From Scytonema sp045865695 (lineage in GTDB: Bacteria; Cyanobacteriota; Cyanobacteriia; Cyanobacteriales; Nostocaceae): DNA of 64,000 nt. The position numbers and the translations under genes were made by a program. This document shows, piece after piece, positions 9,524 through 18,600 of the stretch. The number at the start of each line of letters is the position of its first letter. The stretch's first letter is position 1. The notes under the pieces were generated by a model. That model was not told the origin of the DNA. It was given only the letters and a program-made list of their open reading frames with translations, and did no database searches. The DNA is taken from positions 1 to 64,000 of the forward strand of contig NZ_BAACAP010000255.1 of assembly GCF_045865695.1 (NCBI RefSeq), read 5' to 3'.

Positions 9524-12085
9524 TTAAATGTTTTTGTTACTAAAAGGCTCTGTCATTCCTACCACAATTTTTCGAGAGCCGAGAAATGGTGCTCTTCCAT
9601 GTGCTGTCAACATATTGTCAAGCATCAAGATGTCTCCTGACTGCCAAGGAAAAGAAACTGTTTCCTTCTGATAGGCTTCGCGAATTTCATCTAGAACTGA
9701 TTGTTCAATAATCGAGCCATCCCCGTAATAGGTATTGTGTGGAAGATCTTCTTCTTGAAATTCTGCTAACAAAACATCGCGTATCGTCCGCTCCAAGGTA
9801 GAAACATGAAAAAAAACAGCGTGATTGAACCAGATTATTTCATCCGTTTGCGGATGTTTTGCAACAGAGGAACGAACTTGTCGAGTTCTCAAGCGATTAC
9901 CATTTTTCCATTCAACTTCAATGCCATTTGTACGGCAGTATTCCTCGACCTTTGCCCTGTTTGTTGTCTGAAAGACCTCCTGCCAAGGCAAGCCAAAGCC
10001 GTCACCAAAGTTGCGGACATACATTACCTGCTTTTGCATGAAGCGGTTTCTAATTGTAGGGTGAATGCGTTCATAAACTTTCCTCACGTCGGCTATTAGC
10101 GTTTCCCCTCCCTGCTGTGCGGGTGTGATGCAGAAAAAGAAGATTTTCAAAGGCCAAGTATACTGATACGAATTTTCATTGTGTAGGAAGATACTTTGAG
10201 TAGCAGGATGGTCTGTTGAGGTATAAATTTTACCGCTTACGAAACTACGGGGCGATGAACGTTCACCATACTCTAACAACTCGCCTGATACGATCCTAAT
10301 GAAATGCTCAAACTCGGCTACTTCATTCACCTTAAAGTTACGAAAAAGTATTCCACCATGCTTTAACAGATGTGTCTGAATGAACTGCCGATTGTTTTGA
10401 GCCCAAGTTATTAGATTTACACCTGCCACAGTTGGTTGAATCATCAAAGGAAGGTTTTTTTCAGGTGTTAGTAGCTGTGTATCGATCAACCTTTCTTGTG
10501 AAATACTCAAAGCTTGTCGTTTAGTTCTACGCTTGATGTTCTCTAACTTCTTTTGACGAGTCTCTTCCAGCTTCTTTTTTTCTTGAATTTGTTGTTGCCT
10601 ATCTGCTTCAACAAGTACCTTTTCGAGAACGTTCAATCTGACATCAGGTTGTGTAACAACCTCTTGAAGAAGAGTTTCAAACTGTTCTACCATACGGCGA
10701 AAGGTGCAAGCATCAAACAAATCTGTTTTGTAACGAAACATACCAACAAGACCCTCTGGCTTTTCCCACAGATCTAGCAGCAGATCAAACGTCGCCACTC
10801 TCCTATCGTACTCAAGAAAGCTTAGAGTTAAACCTGCAAGTTTTAGATCTGGAACCGGGGCATTTTGAAAGGTAAACGCCACCTGAAACAGTGGGTTTCG
10901 ACTGAAGTCTCGCTCTGGCTCCAGTTCCTTCACCAGCAGATTGAAAGGCAGATCCTGATGAGCATATGCTCCAATAACTACCTCTCGAACCCGACCCAAT
11001 AACTCGCGAAAATTAGGATTGCCCGAAAAATCAGTTCGCAAAACCAAAGTATTAACGAAGAATCCGATAAGACCCTCGATTTCTGCCCGGTTGCGGTTAG
11101 CGATAGGCGAGCCCAAAATGATGTCGTTTTGCTTTGTATAGTAGTATAGTAAAGTCTTAAACACAGCTAACAGCGTCATGAACAGCGTCACCCCTTCACG
11201 CTGCGAGAAATTCTTAAGCGCTTCGGTCAGGGTTTTAGGCAGCACCAGAGATTGGGTTGCACCTCGAAAGGTCTGGACAGCTGGTCGTGGTTGGTCTACA
11301 GGCAACTGCAGTATCGGGAGGCTGCCACCCAGTTGCTGCTTCCAATAAACAAGCTGGGTTTGTAGAGGTGTACGACCATGCACTCCTGCTTTATGCATCC
11401 ACTGACGTTGCCAGACAGCATAGTCTGCGTACTGAATCGGGAGTTCAGGGAGTGAAGATATCTTATTGGTAGAGAAGGCTTCGTAAAGTGCTGCTAGTTC
11501 CCGAATCAGCACTCCTACCGACCAGCCATCAATAACAATGTGATGGATTGCGAACAGCAGCAAGTATTCCTGCACACCTGTTTGTAACAGCATGGCTCGC
11601 AGCAACAGATCGGATACCAAATCAAAGGGTTTTTGAGCTATTTCTGCTGTTAGCCGCTCTATTTCTACTTGTCGCATGGCTTGTGGCCACGAACACAGGT
11701 TCACTACAGGCAGCGCTACAATTATAGTAGGGTGAATGACTTGAACTGGTTGCTCCTCTAGCGTTTCAAAAGTAGTACGTAGAACTTCATGGCGTCGCAC
11801 AATTTCGTTGAGACTCTGCTCTAGAGCCACTACGTTAAGAACACCTGTTAGCTGTATACTTGCTAATTCATTATAATTCGGGTTGCTAGGATCTAACTGA
11901 TGGAGAAACCACAGCCGTTGTTGGGCAAAGGATAGGGGAGCAGGACTTGTTTGGGAACGTTTTGGAATAACTTCTAATCGAGAGATCGTGTCAACTTCAC
12001 CCCGCAATCGCTTTTCTAGAAGCTCTCGCTGAGTGGATGAAAGCTTTGACCGTCGTTTCAAAAGTTCATCTTTTTTGTTGTCCAT
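9524..12085 (-). CDS. Condensation domain fused to TauD/SyrP-like Fe(II)/2-oxoglutarate oxygenase
   Basis: 853 residues from an ATG preceded by a purine-rich AGGGGGC; an upstream in-frame TTG is less likely. Residues about 45-480 form an intact condensation domain (SFAQQRLWFLHQL, HHIVIDGWS). A charged, probably helical linker (KKKLEETRQKKLE) leads to a TauD-family oxygenase (about 540-850). Its metal triad is visible as HNE (about residue 640) and the His of LTAHGR (about 832), followed by an Arg in FLGSRK that can bind 2-oxoglutarate. Known relatives (SyrP, AsnO type) beta-hydroxylate Asp or Asn. The gene precedes an NRPS that selects an Asn-like substrate and whose own C domain is degenerate. 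The likely roles are therefore to condense the polyketide chain with that residue and to hydroxylate it, either free or on the carrier protein. Confidence 0.9.
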   Translation of the reverse strand: MDNKKDELLKRRSKLSSTQRELLEKRLRGEVDTISRLEVIPKRSQTSPAPLSFAQQRLWFLHQLDPSNPNYNELASIQLTGVLNVVALEQSLNEIVRRHEVLRTTFETLEEQPVQVIHPTIIVALPVVNLCSWPQAMRQVEIERLTAEIAQKPFDLVSDLLLRAMLLQTGVQEYLLLFAIHHIVIDGWSVGVLIRELAALYEAFSTNKISSLPELPIQYADYAVWQRQWMHKAGVHGRTPLQTQLVYWKQQLGGSLPILQLPVDQPRPAVQTFRGATQSLVLPKTLTEALKNFSQREGVTLFMTLLAVFKTLLYYYTKQNDIILGSPIANRNRAEIEGLIGFFVNTLVLRTDFSGNPNFRELLGRVREVVIGAYAHQDLPFNLLVKELEPERDFSRNPLFQVAFTFQNAPVPDLKLAGLTLSFLEYDRRVATFDLLLDLWEKPEGLVGMFRYKTDLFDACTFRRMVEQFETLLQEVVTQPDVRLNVLEKVLVEADRQQQIQEKKKLEETRQKKLENIKRRTKRQALSISQERLIDTQLLTPEKNLPLMIQPTVAGVNLITWAQNNRQFIQTHLLKHGGILFRNFKVNEVAEFEHFIRIVSGELLEYGERSSPRSFVSGKIYTSTDHPATQSIFLHNENSYQYTWPLKIFFFCITPAQQGGETLIADVRKVYERIHPTIRNRFMQKQVMYVRNFGDGFGLPWQEVFQTTNRAKVEEYCRTNGIEVEWKNGNRLRTRQVRSSVAKHPQTDEIIWFNHAVFFHVSTLERTIRDVLLAEFQEEDLPHNTYYGDGSIIEQSVLDEIREAYQKETVSFPWQSGDILMLDNMLTAHGRAPFLGSRKIVVGMTEPFSNKNI

Positions 12086-12123
12086 GATGCCCCCTATCAA
12101 ACTACATTAACTAGCAATGCTGA

Positions 12124-13194
12124 TTAATCCATAATTTTGACCTTTACATACTTAGGAATAGGCTGTATTCGTGTAAGTTCATTTTCTAAAATGAGCAAAT
12201 CTCCTTTCTTCTCAGTTTCCTGAAAACCTGCAAATTTATAAGACACATACATCATTCTATTGCGATTGTTTGAAACAAACTCAGAACGCAAACGGACATT
12301 ATTTTTTTTAGCTAATGTCATAATATAGTTTAGCATAATTGTGCCGACACCTCTGGACATAACGCGACAAGACATCAGCAAAAGTTTTACAGTCCACACA
12401 AGCTCTTGGCATTCTACAAGAGCCAATCCAATTTTACCGTAACTGCCATACTTATCGTCCAAACTAGCAATGAGTAGTTTATGCTTATCGGATTGCCGAA
12501 ATTGATTGAGTTCATCATAGGAGTATGTATAACCAGTTGTATTTAATTGATTGGTTCTAACTGTTAATTCTTCGGCTCTCTGTAAATCCTCTTCTTTGGC
12601 ATCAGAGATAGTAAAAGCCATATTGAGTGTCGCTAAAAATTCTTCTTGCGTCCCAACAAATTCTTTTTCGGAATTGTTTCGCTCTCTATCGCTAATATAC
12701 ATTAGTCTTCTTAATTTTGAATCCTCCGTGATAAAACGAGGATTCATTTCTGGCATATCCAGTAGATGCGCCAGATCGGCGGTATTAATACAAAGGATTC
12801 CAGTCAGTGAAAAATTGACTTCTTCCAGTTCAAATAATTGGTCGTCTATAAAGGCAAAGGTATCGATACCAAGATTGAGTGACTTACCGATTTCCTGAAT
12901 CGAACTGGATTTTGAGTTCCAATTGATTTGAGGATAGAGAAAATATTCGTGCAAACCGAACTCCTGAAGTTGCGCCATTGCTCTGGCGTTATCATTTTTA
13001 CTAGCAATAGATTGTAAAATGCCTCGACTATCCAATATTTTGATAATATCGACTACTTGAGAGCGCAAATAAACGCGCTCGTCCTCTAATAAAACACTAT
13101 CCCAAATCGTGTTATCTAAATCCCAAACTACACATTTGATAGATTTTGTATCGGCTTGTCTATTATTTGAAAGTTCAGCTTGTATGCCAATCAT
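12124..13194 (-). CDS. FkbH-like HAD-family glyceryl-ACP synthase
   Basis: 356 residues from the ATG four bases after the stop of the acyl-CoA dehydrogenase gene; a longer in-frame start would overlap that gene. The N-terminal HAD domain has the nucleophile motif DLDNTIWDSVL and FAFIDD; the C-terminal half looks like the GNAT-type region of FkbH proteins (SCRVMSRGVG, YKFAGF). Family members (FkbH, OzmB, ZmaN-type) dephosphorylate 1,3-bisphosphoglycerate and load glycerate onto a dedicated ACP, the first step to hydroxymalonyl- or methoxymalonyl-ACP. The next steps are encoded immediately upstream in the same operon, which makes the assignment strong. Confidence 0.92.
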   Translation of the reverse strand: MIGIQAELSNNRQADTKSIKCVVWDLDNTIWDSVLLEDERVYLRSQVVDIIKILDSRGILQSIASKNDNARAMAQLQEFGLHEYFLYPQINWNSKSSSIQEIGKSLNLGIDTFAFIDDQLFELEEVNFSLTGILCINTADLAHLLDMPEMNPRFITEDSKLRRLMYISDRERNNSEKEFVGTQEEFLATLNMAFTISDAKEEDLQRAEELTVRTNQLNTTGYTYSYDELNQFRQSDKHKLLIASLDDKYGSYGKIGLALVECQELVWTVKLLLMSCRVMSRGVGTIMLNYIMTLAKKNNVRLRSEFVSNNRNRMMYVSYKFAGFQETEKKGDLLILENELTRIQPIPKYVKVKIMD

Positions 13195-13198
13195 CTTC

Positions 13199-14380
13199 TC
13201 ACGTCCTTGCCAGTAATTTTTGAGACACAATGGGAGCAGGTTGTGACAGATACTCCTGATAACCGTAATCAGCGATAGTTATCTGTTGTATTTGCGTACT
13301 TCCTTCAATAATTTCCATGATTTTGGCATCTCGCAAATATCTAGCAACAGAATATTCACTGGTACAACCATTAGCACCGTGGATTTGTACGGCATCATTT
13401 GCAACTTTAGTTGCTGTTGTGGATGCAAAATATTTAGCAATTGAAGTCTCTGTTATCGAGCTTGGATCGCCAATCTCTTTAAGATAACCAGCTTGATAGC
13501 ACAGTAATCTTGCTGCTTTCACATTAGCTATCATCTCAGTTATCATTTGCCGAATCAATTGGTGTTCTTTGAGATAAACACCGAACTGCTTTCGTTTACT
13601 TGTGTACTGAATACAAGCTTCCAGACACGCTTGAGCAATACCTACAGAACCCCATGCAACACTATATCTCCCGTAATCTAGTGCAGAAGAAGCCACATAG
13701 GAGAAACCAAATCCTAACTTACCTACCAGATTTTCCTGGGGAATTCGACAATCTTGAAATTGCAACTCAGCTAACATGGAAGCCCGAACACCCAACATTC
13801 CAGAAATAGGTTGTATCGAAAGTCCTGGACTGTTTTTTTCAACTAAAAAAGCAGAAGGTTTGCCCGAACATTGGGCAAACACCAAAAAGATATCGGCTAT
13901 TTGTCCGTAGGTAATCCATTTTTTGTGTCCATTTAAGATATAAGAGTCGCCAGAAAGTGTCGCCGTGGTTTCTATACTTTTGGCATCGCTACCTACGTTA
14001 GGTTCACTTAAAGCGAAAGCAGCTATAACTTCACCAGATGCTAACTTTGGCAGCCAATAATCTTTTTGAGACTTATTGCCCCATTTACAAAGAGCATGAG
14101 CAACCATGCAATGAACTGTGAGCAAACTCCGTAGCGAAGAACATCCCCGTCCAATTTCTTCATTGAGAAGACCATAGGCGATCGTGTTCATAGCTTTGCC
14201 ACCAAATTCTTTGGGTAATACAGCACCCAAATATCCGTGTTGAGCTAACTTTTCAATTAGCTTTGTCGGGGTACGCTCTTCTTGGTCATAGGAATTCGCG
14301 TAAGGTATAACCTCTGAGTTTACAAAAGCTCTAAATTCAGCTTGAGCATCTTTTTGTTGAGTTGTTAACTCTATTTTCAT
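13199..14380 (-). CDS. FkbI-like acyl-CoA (acyl-ACP) dehydrogenase
   Basis: 393-residue flavin dehydrogenase of the acyl-CoA dehydrogenase family, full length. Visible family motifs are AFALSEPNVGSDA, KKWITYG, the C-terminal helix bundle with QIHGANG and the flavin-proximal EIIEGSTQIQ. In methoxymalonyl/hydroxymalonyl pathways this enzyme oxidises 2-hydroxy-3-oxopropionyl-ACP or a related glyceryl-ACP intermediate towards hydroxymalonyl-ACP. It lies between the ACP gene and the FkbH-like gene, 45 bases downstream of the former and 4 bases upstream of the latter, as in fkbHIJK-type cassettes. Confidence 0.92.
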   Translation of the reverse strand: MKIELTTQQKDAQAEFRAFVNSEVIPYANSYDQEERTPTKLIEKLAQHGYLGAVLPKEFGGKAMNTIAYGLLNEEIGRGCSSLRSLLTVHCMVAHALCKWGNKSQKDYWLPKLASGEVIAAFALSEPNVGSDAKSIETTATLSGDSYILNGHKKWITYGQIADIFLVFAQCSGKPSAFLVEKNSPGLSIQPISGMLGVRASMLAELQFQDCRIPQENLVGKLGFGFSYVASSALDYGRYSVAWGSVGIAQACLEACIQYTSKRKQFGVYLKEHQLIRQMITEMIANVKAARLLCYQAGYLKEIGDPSSITETSIAKYFASTTATKVANDAVQIHGANGCTSEYSVARYLRDAKIMEIIEGSTQIQQITIADYGYQEYLSQPAPIVSQKLLART

Positions 14381-14425
14381 CTTACTACTTAAATGTTAAC
14401 AGGGATTGAAAATTTTATCTTTTAC

Positions 14426-14695
14426 TCATTTTTGTGCAACTAAAGCTGTTTTACGTTCAATCAAACGAGTCATAGAATTTATCGTCCTGAAATTATCAAA
14501 TTCTAGGTCTTCATTATCAATAGTCAGTTGAAATTCTTGTTCGATAAACAAGACGAGTTGCATGGCGAACATGGAATTGACAAAACCAAGTGCAAAGATA
14601 TCTTCATCTAGCTGCAAGTCATGATTGCGGAAAAACTTTGAAAGGAATTGTTTGATTTTTACTGGTATTTCTTTCATAGGTTGGTTATTTGTCAT
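14426..14695 (-). CDS. FkbJ-like discrete acyl carrier protein
   Basis: 89-residue carrier protein. The modification site is in FALGFVNSMFAMQLV; the Ser after N is the expected phosphopantetheine site, and the VNSxFAMQLV pattern is typical of the ACPs that carry glyceryl/hydroxymalonyl units (FkbJ, ZmaD type). Either the ATG at 14695 or an in-frame ATG at 14677 could be the start. The first sits on the edge of a heptanucleotide repeat and the second begins the conserved part (MKEIPVKIKQ), so the true start is uncertain. It would carry the unit made by the FkbH/I/K-like enzymes to an AT domain of one of the PKSs. Confidence 0.9.
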   Translation of the reverse strand: MTNNQPMKEIPVKIKQFLSKFFRNHDLQLDEDIFALGFVNSMFAMQLVLFIEQEFQLTIDNEDLEFDNFRTINSMTRLIERKTALVAQK

Positions 14696-14733
14696 TTGTC
14701 ATTTGTCATTTGTTATTTGTCATTTGTCATTTG
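14685..14733. repeat. Heptanucleotide tandem repeat (7 x 7 bp) at the start of the ACP gene
   Basis: Seven tandem units of TCATTTG or TTATTTG on the plus strand, i.e. CAAATGA/CAAATAA in the direction of transcription. This is a short tandemly repeated repetitive (STRR) sequence of the type common in cyanobacteria. It fills most of the 66-base gap between the FkbK-like and ACP genes. Five of the seven units present an ATG on the transcribed strand, each in a shifted frame, and the outermost unit touches the annotated ACP start. Confidence 0.95.
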
Positions 14734-14761
14734 TTCAGTACTTTGGACAAAGGTCTTTTGA

Positions 14762-15667
14762 CTAATAACAAGCGACAGAGTTATCTTTATTTGTACCCAG
14801 TGACTCAATGGCTCCACTGTAAGTATAAAAACCTTGTCCATTTTTGCGACCATACAATCCTGCATCTACCATTTTTTTCAGCAACGGACAGGGTCTGTAT
14901 TTGCTGTCGTTGAAGCTTTCATATAAGACTTCGATGGAGAATAGAATAGTATCCAACCCAATCAAATCAGCAGTTTCGAGTGGTCCCATTTTGTGTCCAA
15001 AGCAGGATTTGAAAATTTTATCCACTTCTTCTACAGACGCGACTCGGTCTTGTAGCAAGAAAATGGCTTCATTAATTGTCAACATTAGTACGCGGTTGGA
15101 GACAAAACCGGGTGAGTCGTTAACAAGAATGCATTCTTTACCCATCTGCGCCAACAATTCTTTGGCTGTTGCGATCGCATCATCACTGGTGTGATACCCG
15201 CGAATCATTTCCACCATCGGCTTCATTGGTACCGGGTTCATGAAATGCATACCAATAACTTTGTCAGCACGCTTAGTGACTGAAGCAATGCGAGTAATAG
15301 AAATAGCAGAAGTATTGGCTGCAAATACAGTCTTATCGGGACAAATCGCATCAAGCTGTGCGTATATCCCCTTTTTAATATCCCACTTTTCCGTGGCATT
15401 TTCAATCACAAATTCTGCATCTTCAAGAAATTTATAATTTGTAGAAAATTTAATTCGATGCAGAATATTGTCAGGGCTTTCTGCTTGCTGGTTTTTCTGA
15501 AAAAAACCTTGAAAACGGACATTATTCCTGATTTCCTTCTTAGCATTATCCAAAATATCTTCGGAAATATCTACTAAAATCACTTGATGTCCAGTTTGAG
15601 AGAGGTTTTGGGCGACCCCAATTCCCATGACACCTGCTCCGACTACACCGACAACTTGAATTTTCAT
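14762..15667 (-). CDS. FkbK-like 3-hydroxyacyl-CoA (ACP) dehydrogenase
   Basis: 301-residue NAD-dependent dehydrogenase of the 3-hydroxybutyryl-CoA dehydrogenase family. The N-terminal Rossmann motif is VGVVGAGVMGIGVAQ, followed by the conserved HFMNPVPMKPMVE and NDSPGFVSNRVL segments. In FkbK-type pathways it oxidises glyceryl-ACP at C3. It begins 26 bases after the stop of the downstream PKS gene and precedes the ACP gene, so the four genes form a contiguous extender-unit cassette. No separate FkbG-like O-methyltransferase gene accompanies it in this window. Confidence 0.92.
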   Translation of the reverse strand: MKIQVVGVVGAGVMGIGVAQNLSQTGHQVILVDISEDILDNAKKEIRNNVRFQGFFQKNQQAESPDNILHRIKFSTNYKFLEDAEFVIENATEKWDIKKGIYAQLDAICPDKTVFAANTSAISITRIASVTKRADKVIGMHFMNPVPMKPMVEMIRGYHTSDDAIATAKELLAQMGKECILVNDSPGFVSNRVLMLTINEAIFLLQDRVASVEEVDKIFKSCFGHKMGPLETADLIGLDTILFSIEVLYESFNDSKYRPCPLLKKMVDAGLYGRKNGQGFYTYSGAIESLGTNKDNSVACY

Positions 15668-15693
15668 GATTTTTCTTCTTAGACGACAGACTT

Positions 15694-18600
15694 TTACGAA
15701 ACAAGATCCCCAACTTCTCCTCTAAAAAGCTGGGAATTTTGGTCTTCTAATTTTTCTAACTCTTCTATGACAATTTCTTCAATAACCAAAGCTAATTCAG
15801 CTACAGTAGGTGCTTCAAAGAGAGAACGAACAGGTAGTTCTACCTGAAAATTTTTGCGAACCTGAGAAATAAGTACAGTTCCCGTTAGAGAGTCTCCTCC
15901 TAATGCAAAGAAGCTGTCATGAATACCAATCGGCTCAATACCCAGTAACTCTTGAAAAATCTCAGCCAGTTTGCGCTCTGCATCATTACTAGGAGCAACA
16001 TAGGTATTCTTTAAATTCGGTCTTGAGTGACGAGAAGATAAATTGACTTGTTGAGCAGCACTTTTCTCTTGTCTTGATTCTAGGTTAATCCATTGGTCAA
16101 TTCTAGATTGTAAATTACCTGTCGAGATAACTATTTGATGATATTGACTCCATAAAAGAATATATTCAAGAGCATTGATTCCTTCAGGCGGTTCAATGGC
16201 AAATTCCGCCAAACTTGTGCCTGAAGGTATTTGTTGATTGTCTGCTCCAAATTGCCATGCATCCCAGTTAACGCTCATCCAAGAAACAGGATTTTTCTGA
16301 TTGTGCTGGTAAGCAAAAGCGTCCGTCAAAAGACTGACTGCTGAGTAGCCAACAGAGCCTAATCCTCCTAAAACAGAGGTTAACGACGACATCAATAGAC
16401 AAAAATCAAGCTTTTGGGACTGCAAAACTTCTTCTAAGACTAACAGTCCCTGCACTTTTGCTTGAAATTGCTGCTCGCACTCCGTATGGTCTATCTCTAC
16501 AATAGGACTAAATAACTTCTCTACAGGTACTTTAGCTGTGTGGAACACTCCATTGAGTTCACCAAATTGCTTTTGTGCTCTCGCTTTCGCCCAATGCATC
16601 TGTTCTAAATTTACCACATTGGCGCTCAAGATTAAGACCAATGCCCCCAGCTTTTCCAGTTCCTGCACTTTGAGAATCTTGCGGCTGATGTTATCTTGCT
16701 CATCGTGAGTTACCAGCCACTCTTCCCACTCTTCTCGGTTGGGAAAATCGTCATGCTCCAAAAGCAGCAGTTTTGCTTGTACTGTTTTTGCCAGATGTTC
16801 GGCTATTACAAGTCCTATGTCTTCAAGTCCACCAGTTATTAGGTAAACCCCTTGTTCCCTTAACCTTGGTGTTTTAGGGACGCTTGCATCCAGTTGGACA
16901 GGCTCATAGGTTTGCACCCACCGTTCCAAACCACGGTAAGCGATCGCTGAGTCAGGGGAATTAGCTCTTAGCTCGTTCAGCAATTGCTCTACAAATTTCT
17001 CTTCTTGCCAACCCCCTGCTGAAGGAATAATAACATCAATGCTGCGACATCTAATATTTGAATATTCCTGTGGGATAACTTTAACAAGTCCAAGTACTGT
17101 TGCTTTTTCCGGACAGACATTTTCAACTCCGGTTACTGCTTGCACATTGTTGGAAATAACTGCAAGTTGTAACTCATCAGTAAAATTCTGTTTTCCAAGC
17201 GCCTGTACCAAAAACAGCAAGCTGTAGAATCCTTGTTCTTGAGCTGTGTTAAAGTCTGTAAGTTCTGACTGTGTCACACTCCACAGATGAATAATTCTTT
17301 TTGGTGTTAAATCTTGAGCGCGAAGTTCTTTGAGTAGGGTATTGTAATCATCCCCTTGTTGAGGATTTATTGTATATGCACGCTTGCCAAACTGCTCCTC
17401 TGTTGATTCGCTTCTACTGCCAAATTGCTCCCCAATTTTGACGGTAATCAAATCATGACCTTCAAGTTCGAGTCGCTTTACGATTTGAGCGCCCAACCCA
17501 TACTCATCGACAAATACCAACCAGCACTCCGCTTGTTTGACCTGACCATTCAACTGCGGTGGTAGCGAACGTTTCCATGAAGGGATGTAGAACCAGTCAG
17601 CAACGTTGAGCTTTTTGCCTAATGATACTTCATGTGTTTTGGGAGCATTTTGTTCATGAAGCAACGCTGTAAATGCTGCTGGTACTTCGTGCGTTGTTGA
17701 CGAAGAAGCCTGAGCCACAATTACGTGTTCCCTAAAAGCTTCAAATTCGGAAAAAGCCGCCACTTCAACAAATCCATGAGATTTGAGTTCTTCCTGCCAT
17801 TCATCCTTTGATATAAAAGGATTACCCATATTGCGCTTGCCTTCAGGGTCTTCTATCGGATTCATGATTAGGGCGTCAATGACCTCAGCTTCCAAGGTGG
17901 CTTGAGTTGTCTCCCAAAGTAGAAGTAAGCCGTTAGGAGCGAGTAAAGAGCGCACGTGTTCAAGAGTTTGTCCAATGTTTTTAGCAACGTGCAATACCTT
18001 GAATGCTACTACCACATCATAGCTGTGCTTTTCATATCCCTGTTCTAGTGGCGACAGCGAGATGTCTAACAATCGATATTCAATAAATGGATAATCGCTA
18101 AATTTTTTCTTAGCTGCATTCAGGAAAAAACCACCTACGTCAGTAAAGGTGTAATTAGTTTGTTCTGATGGCAATATAGGTAACAGTTCTGCTGTAGCAG
18201 TACCAGTTCCAGCACCAATTTCTAAAACTCTTAGCTTAACTTCTGGCGGTAATGACTTCACGAGCTGTTTTGTACATACTCGCATAATTGAGTTGTAGTA
18301 ATTATGCGAAGGCAAGCTTTGAACTGAAAATTCTCCTTCCTTGACTAACGTAGAAACATGAAACTCTAAAGGTTCTTTTTCACCAGTCAGTATGGCTACC
18401 ATATTTTCGCCATAAAGTTGGAGCAGATCGATCTGTTGTAGTGTGTCTGTCCATCTGGCTCTCACTTCTGCTAAAAGCTCATTCACAGAATCTGTTGAAA
18501 GTGGCATTAGGTTAGTAAACAGCTCTTGCTCTTGATGTAACTGACCTTGCTCTACCAATATTTCCAACCATCGACCTAACAACTCCCGGTAGCGAGGAAT

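Noticed and set aside
9806..10099. Plus-strand frames within the TauD domain
   Set aside because: Shadows of a gene with intact oxygenase motifs.
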